Assembly (NCBI GenBank): GCA_023386795.1 | Contig: JAEWJB010000186.1 | Coordinates: forward strand, 1-9,409 | Direction: 5' to 3' | Origin: Pseudomonadota bacterium | GTDB lineage: Bacteria; Pseudomonadota; Gammaproteobacteria; Xanthomonadales; Xanthomonadaceae | Length of the DNA: 9,409 bases | Part shown: piece by piece, positions 1 to 6,308 of the stretch | How the letters are laid out: each line of letters opens with the position of its first letter | Numbering within the stretch: position 1 is the first letter of the stretch | Notes under the pieces: generated by a model | Database searches by the model: none | Told to the model about the DNA's origin: nothing | The model's input: the letters and a program-made list of their open reading frames with translations, nothing else | Made by a program: the position numbers and the translations under genes

Positions 1-164
1 ACCGGGGCAATCGTGAGCACCGGCCGCGGCGGCACGGCATCGGCTTGGTCCATGGCCGCGCGGATGCCCTCCCAGACCGCCGGCGGCGGCAGGCGCTGGT
101 CCGGCAGCGCGCGCAGGCGGGCCTGCAGGGCGTCGTCGTGTCCGGGGTCGAAAGGATGGTTCAT
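1..164 (-). CDS. Probable anti-sigma factor, N-terminal part only (runs off the window)
   Basis: The gene starts at the ATG at 164-162 and stays open to the window edge, giving about 54 residues, beginning MNHPFDPGHDDALQARLRAL. Its start codon overlaps the stop of the upstream sigma-factor gene as ATGA, and a GGGAG ribosome site lies 7 nt before it inside the sigma gene, so translation is coupled. The visible part is hydrophilic, with an acidic/Leu-rich stretch, a Trp-Glu-Gly-Ile segment (around residues 34-37) and Pro-rich linkers. That would fit the cytoplasmic sigma-binding end of a membrane anti-sigma factor, but no membrane helix is reached. The function is inferred almost wholly from its position directly after an ECF sigma gene, where a cognate anti-sigma factor is the usual occupant. 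It could instead be another small regulatory partner of the sigma factor. Confidence 0.7.
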   Translation of the reverse strand, partial: MNHPFDPGHDDALQARLRALPDQRLPPPAVWEGIRAAMDQADAVPPRPVLTIAP

Positions 165-730
165 GCTGCTTCTCCCATGCGAGCGCGCAGCAGGCCGCGC
201 GCGCGATGCAGTTGTGCCTTCGAACTGCCGACCGCCATGTCCAGCGCCTCGGCGATTTCCTGGTGCTTCCAGCCTTCCACGTCGTGCAGCACCAGCACGG
301 CGCGTGCCCGCGGCGGCAGGGTTTCCAGCGCGCGCTCCAGGTCGATGCGCTGGGTCGGGCAGGCCTCGCGCGAGGGCAACTCGGCCAGCACGGCCTCGTC
401 GACCGGCTCGCCCTCGCTGCCACGGGCGCGCAGATCCATCAGCGCGGTGTTCACCGCCAGCCGATGCAACCAGGTCGACAGCGCGCTCTCGAAGCGGAAT
501 TGCGGCAACGCCCGCCAGGCACGGATGAAGGTGTCCTGCAGTACGTCGTCGGCGCGGGCGGCCTGCCCGCCGCACAGGCGCCAGACCACTGCATACAGCC
601 GCGGCGAGTGCCGCCGGTAGATCGACTCATAGGCCTGCCGGTCCCCGGCCGCGGCGGCGCGGGCGAGGCTGTCGTCATCGGGGCCGACGGCGGTGGCGGT
701 GGCGGCAGGGGACACGGTGGCGTCGAGCAT
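161..730 (-). CDS. ECF-family RNA polymerase sigma factor (sigma-70 family, RpoE-like)
   Basis: This 189-residue protein directs RNA polymerase to a specific promoter set. Region sigma-2 lies at about residues 34-102 and includes the typical DDVLQDTFIRAWRALPQF stretch (61-78) and a STWLHRLAVN segment (85-94). After a short acidic linker, region sigma-4 lies at about 129-181, with LPPRARAVLVLHDVEGW (138-154) and the helix-turn-helix HQEIAEALDMAVGSSKAQLHRAR. There is no sigma-1 or sigma-3 domain, and the length is usual for an ECF factor. The frame stays open further upstream, but the ATG at 730 gives the expected N-terminus and the upstream translation is low-complexity Arg/Ala/Pro. An AAGGGA sits before this ATG, unusually close (about 1-2 nt). 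The next gene overlaps it (ATGA), so the two form a sigma/anti-sigma operon. Autoregulation is common in this class but is not shown here. The specific ECF group and regulon cannot be told from the sequence alone. Confidence 0.93.
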   Translation of the reverse strand: MLDATVSPAATATAVGPDDDSLARAAAAGDRQAYESIYRRHSPRLYAVVWRLCGGQAARADDVLQDTFIRAWRALPQFRFESALSTWLHRLAVNTALMDLRARGSEGEPVDEAVLAELPSREACPTQRIDLERALETLPPRARAVLVLHDVEGWKHQEIAEALDMAVGSSKAQLHRARGLLRARMGEAA

Positions 731-753
731 ATCCCTTGGATGTGCCGGAGCGC

Positions 754-796
754 GGAAAGGTTTAAAGGCGAATGCGAAAAGGTGTTTAAACCTTCC
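754..796. promoter_or_regulatory. AT-rich inverted repeat between the divergent sigma-factor and 83-aa genes
   Basis: The arms are GGAAAGGTTTAAA (754-766) and TTTAAACCTTCC (785-796). They are complementary apart from one extra A in the left arm and are separated by 18 bp. Each arm carries a TTTAAA, rare in such GC-rich DNA, with centres about 24 bp apart. The element lies in the 131-bp promoter region between two divergent genes, which suggests an operator or a pair of promoter elements. The regulator is unknown. On the minus strand the outer arm reads GGAAGGTTT, loosely like an ECF -35 element, but I see no convincing matching -10. Confidence 0.45.
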
Positions 797-861
797 GGCC
801 ACCGGCCGCATCCAAGCTGGCAACGACGCGAACCCCGCCGCGTCCCCGCGAAGGATCGACC

Positions 862-1113
862 ATGGCCCCCTCCCTGCTCGGCGTGCTGCTGATGGTATGC
901 CCCCACCACTGCGAGGTGCCGCTGCCCGGCGGCGCGCTGGAGGTGCGGGCCGACGCCAGCCGGTGGCAGTGGTGCCTGCGCGCGGACCGTGCGGCGCCTT
1001 GGCGCCTGTGCGACGACCAATGGCCGGCCTGGATGCGTGCGCGCCTGGACGCCGCGCTGCGGCACCTGCAAGCCGGCGCGCCATTGGCGCCGGCCAAGCC
1101 GCAGGCCGCCTGA
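862..1113 (+). CDS. Small Cys/Trp-rich protein of unknown function (83 aa)
   Basis: The gene is not recognised. The ATG at 862 is preceded by AAGGA (851-855) at a 6-nt spacing, a good ribosome site that supports a real gene. The N-terminus (MAPSLLGVLLMV) is hydrophobic but has no basic residues, so it is a poor signal peptide. It is followed by a CPHHC motif (Cys13, Cys17, with His15 and His16), then Cys38 and Cys50, five Trp residues between 35 and 57, and an Ala/Arg-rich helical tail. Four Cys plus a His pair in 83 residues could bind a metal or form disulfides, which is inference only. It is transcribed divergently from the ECF sigma operon and 75 nt before the acyl-CoA synthetase start, so it might belong with either or stand alone. 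Confidence 0.6.
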   Translation: MAPSLLGVLLMVCPHHCEVPLPGGALEVRADASRWQWCLRADRAAPWRLCDDQWPAWMRARLDAALRHLQAGAPLAPAKPQAA

Positions 1114-1188
1114 TACATCGGGAAGTTGGCAGGAAAGCGCGCGCGTTCTATGGTCGGGGCGCCCTCCGACCCACCCCGTACCGCGCCC

Positions 1189-2889
<1,701 letters not shown>

Positions 2890-2919
2890 AATGCGCGGTC
2901 CCTTGCAGGTATTCGGCGC

Positions 2920-3495
2920 ATGTCTTCGTTCGCATTGATCCGCACCTATTTCCCGGGCATGGAAGGCCGGATGGCCGGCGTGCTGGAGATGGCGCTGGCG
3001 ATCGTGCTGGTCGTGGCGCTCGCATTGCTGGCCAGGGTGATCCTGCGCCGGCTGCTGCGGCGCCTCCAGCGCAAGTATGCGTTGCCGCCGGAGGTGGACA
3101 TCGGCATCCGGCGCACCGGCAGCGTGGTGATCAGCGTGGCGGCGCTGCTGGCGATCCTCTACACGATAGGGGTGACGCCGGCCGTCCTGTGGACCGCGTT
3201 CACCGGCTTCGCGGCGGTGGGCGCGGTGGCGTTCTTCGCGGCATGGAGCGTGCTGTCGAACATCTTCTGCACGTTCCTGATCGTGACCACGCGTCCTTTC
3301 CGGCTGCATGACCATATCGAGCTGCTGGAGAACGGGGAGAAGCCCGGGCTCAAGGGCAAGGTGGTCGACATCAACCTGATCTATACCACGCTGCAGGAAG
3401 CCGATGAGGGAAGCGTGCTGCAGATTCCCAACAGCCTGTTCTTCCAGCGGACCACGCGGCGGAGGCGGGATCGGGACGGGTTTGATGCGGGGTGA
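2920..3495 (+). CDS. Short MscS-family mechanosensitive channel protein
   Basis: This 191-residue inner-membrane protein should contribute to release of solutes on hypo-osmotic shock. Three hydrophobic segments are visible, at about 21-43, 66-84 and 90-124. The last is rich in Ala and Gly and continues into SNIFCTFLIVTTRPFRLHD, matching the pore helix TM3 and its exit in MscS. A beta-domain segment follows (about 128-172: GKVVDINLIYTTLQEADEG, then IPNS at 169-172). The protein then ends in a basic tail (TTRRRRDRDGFDAG), so the C-terminal alpha/beta part of the cytoplasmic cage of classic MscS (286 residues in E. coli) is absent. I see no continuation of that domain in any frame after the stop, so this looks like a short natural form rather than a fresh frameshift. 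The start at 2920 has only a weak CAGGT-like ribosome site. It follows the synthetase by 30 nt but probably has its own promoter. Confidence 0.88.
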   Translation: MSSFALIRTYFPGMEGRMAGVLEMALAIVLVVALALLARVILRRLLRRLQRKYALPPEVDIGIRRTGSVVISVAALLAILYTIGVTPAVLWTAFTGFAAVGAVAFFAAWSVLSNIFCTFLIVTTRPFRLHDHIELLENGEKPGLKGKVVDINLIYTTLQEADEGSVLQIPNSLFFQRTTRRRRDRDGFDAG

Positions 3496-3636
3496 GTTTT
3501 TCCCCGTGGCCTGCTGCGGGGACCAGGGTTGCTCGCAGGCTGACGGGGAGCGCCAGAGGTGGACCGGCTTGCCGACGCGGGTGCGCAGGCTTCGGGACAG
3601 GCCGGGTCAAGCCTCGGGAAAGATGCGGGACTGGCT
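3496..3636. other. Convergent intergenic spacer, MscS / ybiI-like
   Basis: These 141 bp lie between two converging genes. I find no gene. Two inverted repeats are visible: TCCCCG/CGGGGA near 3500-3520, and AGGCTT (3587-3592) with AAGCCT (3609-3614), whose inner GAC/GTC (3596-3598 and 3606-3608) can also pair. Neither is followed by a T-run on either strand, so no classical intrinsic terminator can be named. Confidence 0.4.
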
Positions 3637-3903
3637 TCAGCGCAGCTGGCTGTCCTTGCTCCCACGCCGGTTGTAGGCGCTGAACGTGTGCTCTTCTTCG
3701 TCGTGGGCCTGCTGGCAGTTCACGCACAACCTCACGCCAGGCACGGCCTTGCGGCGCGCCTCCGGAATCGGGGCGTCACATTCCTCGCAACGCTCACTGC
3801 CCGGGCCCTGTTTCAACTGGCTGCGGGCGCGCTTGATCGCATCGTCGACGGTCGCATCGATCTGGTCCTGCACGGCGCCATCGCCGGCCCATCCGGTCGC
3901 CAT
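3637..3903 (-). CDS. ybiI: DksA/TraR C4-type zinc-finger protein, YbiI family
   Basis: This 88-residue protein has a C4 zinc finger formed by Cys39, Cys42, Cys60 and Cys63 (CEEC ... CVNC) around the conserved PIPEARRKAVPGVRLC segment. The C-terminus NRRGSKDSQLR and the N-terminus MATGWAGD match E. coli YbiI as I remember it, which is also 88 residues. The start is clear: ATG at 3903 with GGAGG 6 nt upstream. DksA/TraR proteins can modify RNA polymerase through its secondary channel. YbiI, however, lacks the long coiled coil and its acidic tip, so a direct transcription role is not established and I do not claim one. It is divergent from the DUF2789 gene, sharing a 138-bp spacer. The family assignment is firm and the function is not. 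Confidence 0.92.
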   Translation of the reverse strand: MATGWAGDGAVQDQIDATVDDAIKRARSQLKQGPGSERCEECDAPIPEARRKAVPGVRLCVNCQQAHDEEEHTFSAYNRRGSKDSQLR

Positions 3904-3997
3904 GGCTGTCCTCCTGCGCGTGTTCGTTTCGCGCTACATGGGTGCGGCAGCGCGCCCGGGCAAGCGCCTGCACACGCCGCGCTACAACCGTTCAGGC

Positions 3998-4003
3998 TAG
4001 GAT
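3998..4003 (+). promoter_or_regulatory. Candidate -10 element (TAGGAT) for the DUF2789 gene
   Basis: TAGGAT, preceded by GC, lies 38 nt before the ATG at 4042 in the spacer between ybiI-like and DUF2789 genes. It would give a leader of about 30 nt. No clear -35 is seen at the normal distance. It is supported mainly by its recurrence before two other genes here. Confidence 0.35.
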
Positions 4004-4041
4004 TCGGTCCCGTGCCCGCGTGGCTGTCCCGGAATCACTTA

Positions 4042-4281
4042 ATGGAAAAGTCCGTTCACCCGTTCTCCGAACTGTTCGCCCAGCTCGGCCTGCCGTCCGA
4101 CGAGGCCAGCATCCGCCAGTTCATCGCCGACCACGCGCCCCTGCCCGACGCGATGCGCCTGGAAGAGGCGCCGTTCTGGAACGCCTCGCAGGCGGCCTTG
4201 CTGCGCGAGGAGCGCATCGACGACGCGGACTGGATCGAAACCATCGACCAGCTCAACCTGGCCCTGCACGCTTCGCCCTGA
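4042..4281 (+). CDS. DUF2789 family protein
   Basis: This small, soluble, acidic protein of 79 residues matches the DUF2789 pattern along its whole length. An N-terminal HPFSELFAQLGLPSDEASIRQFI (6-28) is followed by HAPLPDAMRLEEAPFWNASQAALLREE (31-57) and a final helix DDADWIETIDQLNLAL (60-75). No enzymatic motif, signal peptide or membrane helix is present, and the family's function is unknown to me. The frame is open well upstream to 3559, but that part overlaps the ybiI-like gene and lacks family similarity. The ATG at 4042 gives the full family length, with only a weak GGAAT ribosome site about 9 nt before it. Its stop lies 8 nt from the stop of the converging response-regulator gene, leaving no room for a separate terminator. 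Confidence 0.9.
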   Translation: MEKSVHPFSELFAQLGLPSDEASIRQFIADHAPLPDAMRLEEAPFWNASQAALLREERIDDADWIETIDQLNLALHASP

Positions 4282-4289
4282 GGGCAGGC

Positions 4290-4661
4290 TCAGCGCGCCA
4301 CCGCCTGCGCACCTTCCAGCATGCCCAGCAGCTGCGGCAGGCGGTAGGGCTTGGGCAGGAAACTCACGTTCTCCGGCAACGGCGGCAACTGCGCACGCGC
4401 GTAGCCGGAGGACAGGATCACCCGGGCGTCCGGTTGCAGCCGGGCGCTGTGCTCGGCCAGGTCGATGCCCGATACGCCATTGGGCATGCTGACGTCACTG
4501 AAGACGAAGTCGAAGCGTTCTTCGCTCTCCAGCAGCGCAAGCGCCTCGCGACCATCGACCACGGTCACCACGCGATAGCCGAAGTCCGGCAAGGCGTCGC
4601 GCATCAATTCGCGCAGGCTTTCGTTGTCTTCGACCAGAAGGACGAGGGGTTCATTGGACAT
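4290..4661 (-). CDS. Single-domain response regulator (receiver only)
   Basis: This 123-residue CheY-like receiver accepts a phosphoryl group, presumably from the kinase encoded just upstream. The acidic pair Glu11-Asp12, the phospho-acceptor Asp56 (in FVFSDVSMP), the switch Ser84 (VILSSGY) and Lys104 (FLPKPY) are all present. There is no output domain, so it must act through protein contact, as a phosphate sink, or in a phosphorelay. The sequence (LVLLVEDNESLRELMRDAL, then SGYARAQLPPLPENVSFLPKPY) resembles receivers that in other proteins sit fused C-terminally to DFNNLL-type hybrid kinases. Its ATG lies inside the end of the kinase gene (11-nt overlap), with GGGAG 7 nt upstream, so the two are co-translated. 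Confidence 0.93.
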   Translation of the reverse strand: MSNEPLVLLVEDNESLRELMRDALPDFGYRVVTVVDGREALALLESEERFDFVFSDVSMPNGVSGIDLAEHSARLQPDARVILSSGYARAQLPPLPENVSFLPKPYRLPQLLGMLEGAQAVAR

Positions 4662-5835
4662 GCGCTTGCTCCCTGGCGAGCGGCAGGCACAGGGCCACGA
4701 CGCAGCCGCGGCCCGGTTCACTGGTGATGATGGCGAATCCGCCGGATTGGGTGGCAAAGCCGAATACCTGGCTCAAGCCCAGCCCGCTCCCCTGCCCGAC
4801 GGTCTTGGTGGTGAAGAACGGTTCGAAGGCGCGCGCGGCGACTTCCGCTTCCATGCCCGGGCCGCTGTCGGCGACCTCGATCCGCGCATACGCGCGCGGC
4901 GGTGCTTCGGGTAGGTAGGGAGAATGCCCTTCCCACACCGAAGTGCGCAACCGCACCTCCCCGCCTTCGCGACAGGCGTCGCGGGCGTTGACGATGAGGT
5001 TGAGAATGGCCGCTTCCAGCTGGCTGCAGTCCACGTCGATCTCGCCGGTCTGTCCGAGTTCGTCGTGGAAGCTGATGTGGCCGCCGCAGGCTCGCCGATA
5101 GAGTTCCATGGACGCCTGGAGCAGGGTTTCCACCGGCCGCCGCTCCATTGCCATCGGATGCCCGCAGCCGAAGCTGAGCAACTGGCGGGTCAACAGGGTG
5201 CCGCGGTCGGCCGCACGCTGGGCCACCGATACCAGGTCATGCGTGCGGGCGTCGGCGCCGGGGCGCAGGTCGATCAGCTCCAGGCAATTGACCATCACCG
5301 CCAGCAAGTTGTTGAAATCGTGGGCCAGGCCCAGCGTGAGCTTGCCCACCGCTTCCATCTTCTGGGCATGGGCGAGTTGGACCTGCGCCTCCTGCAGGCG
5401 CAGCTGCGCCTGGTATCGCTCGGTGATGTCGCGCGTGACCTTGGCAAAGCCGATCAGTTGGCCGTCGCGCCAGATGGGGTCGATGACGACGCTTGCCCAG
5501 AAGCGCGTGCCGTCCTTGCGCAGCCGCCAGCCTTCGCCTTCGAATTTCCCCTGCTCGCGCGCGGTGTCGAGCGCCCGGTGCGGCAGCTGGGTCGCGATGT
5601 CCTCGGGGGTGAAGAAGCGCGAGAAGTGGCTGCCGACGATTTCCGACTCGACATACCCCTTGATCCGCTCGCCGCCCGGGTTCCAGGTGCGGATGTAACC
5701 CTGCGGGTCGAGCATGTAGATGGCGTAGTCGTTGACGCTGCGGATAAGCAGGGCCAGCTGACGGGTTTCATCTTCCAGCCCGGCCTCACGGCCCGGCGCC
5801 ACGCCGGCCTGCGTGTCCAACATGATGACTTCCAC
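4651..5835 (-). CDS. Soluble PAS-domain sensor histidine kinase
   Basis: This 394-residue cytoplasmic kinase has no membrane segment or signal peptide. A PAS domain spans about 25-137 (NDYAIYMLDPQGYIRTWNPG, then GFAKVTRDITERYQ as its end). A short coiled coil leads to the dimerisation/phospho-acceptor helix LTLGLAHDFNNLLAV, with His172 as the acceptor. The ATPase domain follows with the N-box NLIVNARDA (279-287), G1 DSGPGM (323-328), the F-box FEPFFTTK (337-344) and G2 GQGSGLGLS (347-355). All catalytic boxes are intact. The start is the GTG at 5835, with GGAGGG 6 nt before it. An alternative ATG at 5823 would remove four residues. The gene overlaps its response regulator by 11 nt. The PAS ligand or cofactor cannot be read from sequence. 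A separate receiver instead of a fused one is the main architectural point. Confidence 0.94.
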   Translation of the reverse strand: MEVIMLDTQAGVAPGREAGLEDETRQLALLIRSVNDYAIYMLDPQGYIRTWNPGGERIKGYVESEIVGSHFSRFFTPEDIATQLPHRALDTAREQGKFEGEGWRLRKDGTRFWASVVIDPIWRDGQLIGFAKVTRDITERYQAQLRLQEAQVQLAHAQKMEAVGKLTLGLAHDFNNLLAVMVNCLELIDLRPGADARTHDLVSVAQRAADRGTLLTRQLLSFGCGHPMAMERRPVETLLQASMELYRRACGGHISFHDELGQTGEIDVDCSQLEAAILNLIVNARDACREGGEVRLRTSVWEGHSPYLPEAPPRAYARIEVADSGPGMEAEVAARAFEPFFTTKTVGQGSGLGLSQVFGFATQSGGFAIITSEPGRGCVVALCLPLAREQAHVQ

Positions 5836-5892
5836 GAACCGCCCTCCAGACCCGGCAGCAAGCCTAGGGCGGGGATCGTGAAGGACGCGTCA

Positions 5893-5928
5893 CCCGAGGC
5901 GCCGCCGCCCTTGCGACGGCGCCTCGGG
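5893..5928 (-). terminator. Strong GC stem-loop after the DUF1328 gene
   Basis: The arms 5893-5904 (CCCGAGGCGCCG) and 5917-5928 (CGGCGCCTCGGG) are perfectly complementary over 12 bp, with a 12-nt loop. The structure starts 6 nt after the stop codon of the DUF1328 gene. There is no T-run after it on the minus strand, so it may be a non-canonical terminator or a 3'-end stabiliser. It also separates the small gene from the kinase operon. Confidence 0.55.
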
Positions 5929-5934
5929 CCGGCG

Positions 5935-6105
5935 TCAGACCTTTTTGGCGATGGACATACCCACCAGGAACAGGATCACCGCGATGATGATGCCCGCCCA
6001 GAACAGGAACTTGGCGATGCCCATCGAGGCACCGGCCAGGCCGCCGAAGCCGAGTACGCCGGCGATGATGCCGATGACAGCGAAGATGATGGCCCACTTG
6101 ATCAT
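5935..6105 (-). CDS. DUF1328 / UPF0391 small membrane protein (YtjA family)
   Basis: This 56-residue, almost wholly hydrophobic protein has two membrane helices, at about 4-21 (WAIIFAVIGIIAGVLGFG) and 33-52, joined by the conserved FGGLAGASMGIAK turn. It ends in a basic IAKKV. This is the pattern of E. coli YtjA (53 residues) and of UPF0391 proteins, which are abundant in Proteobacteria and often stress-responsive. No molecular function is established to my knowledge. The start is well supported: ATG at 6105 with GGAG 6 nt before it. The frame is open upstream to 6249 but the extra residues are not family-like. It lies between the large exported protein gene and the kinase gene on the same strand, with its own 203-bp upstream region, and probably forms a single-gene unit. 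Confidence 0.92.
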   Translation of the reverse strand: MIKWAIIFAVIGIIAGVLGFGGLAGASMGIAKFLFWAGIIIAVILFLVGMSIAKKV

Positions 6106-6308
6106 TCGAATCTCCAGGTGACGGGTACGGCGCGCTGCGCCATGGCTTCGAACGGTAGGCGCGCGGGCGTCGGACGCCGGTGAATACGGTGCGCAGGCGG
6201 CGTGAGTGTCGATCCGGATAGCCGCCAGCCGCTGTCTCCCACGCTGCACGAGGCGCGGCCCTGCCGCGCCTGCTTCCCGTTCGGCGCGCCGGACCGCGAC
6301 GGGTCCGC
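6106..6308 (-). promoter_or_regulatory. Upstream region of the DUF1328 gene with two stem-loops near the preceding gene's stop
   Basis: There is no gene in these 203 bp. Next to the stop of the large upstream gene lie two stem-loops: CGGACC/GGTCCG (6290-6295 and 6302-6307, 6-nt loop) and AGGCGCGG/CCGCGCCT (6251-6258 and 6264-6271, 5-nt loop). Neither has a following T-run on the minus strand, so termination there is plausible but not proven. Closer to the DUF1328 gene there is a short palindrome GGCGTCGGACGCC. No confident -35/-10 pair was found. Confidence 0.4.

Noticed and set aside
731..1084. N-terminal extension of the sigma factor to 307 residues
   Set aside because: The extension is Arg/Ala/Pro-rich, overlaps the divergent 83-residue gene and covers the AT-rich palindrome. 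ECF factors normally begin close to the chosen ATG at 730.
3496..3636. Inverted repeats as a bidirectional intrinsic terminator
   Set aside because: The stems are short or bulged and no T-run follows on either strand. They are recorded only as visible structure in the spacer.
3559..4041. Upstream extension of the DUF2789 frame
   Set aside because: It runs antisense through the ybiI-like gene, and the family length is fully met from 4042.
4924..6183. 419-codon plus-strand open frame
   Set aside because: It is antisense to the kinase and DUF1328 genes, both of which have intact family motifs and ribosome sites.
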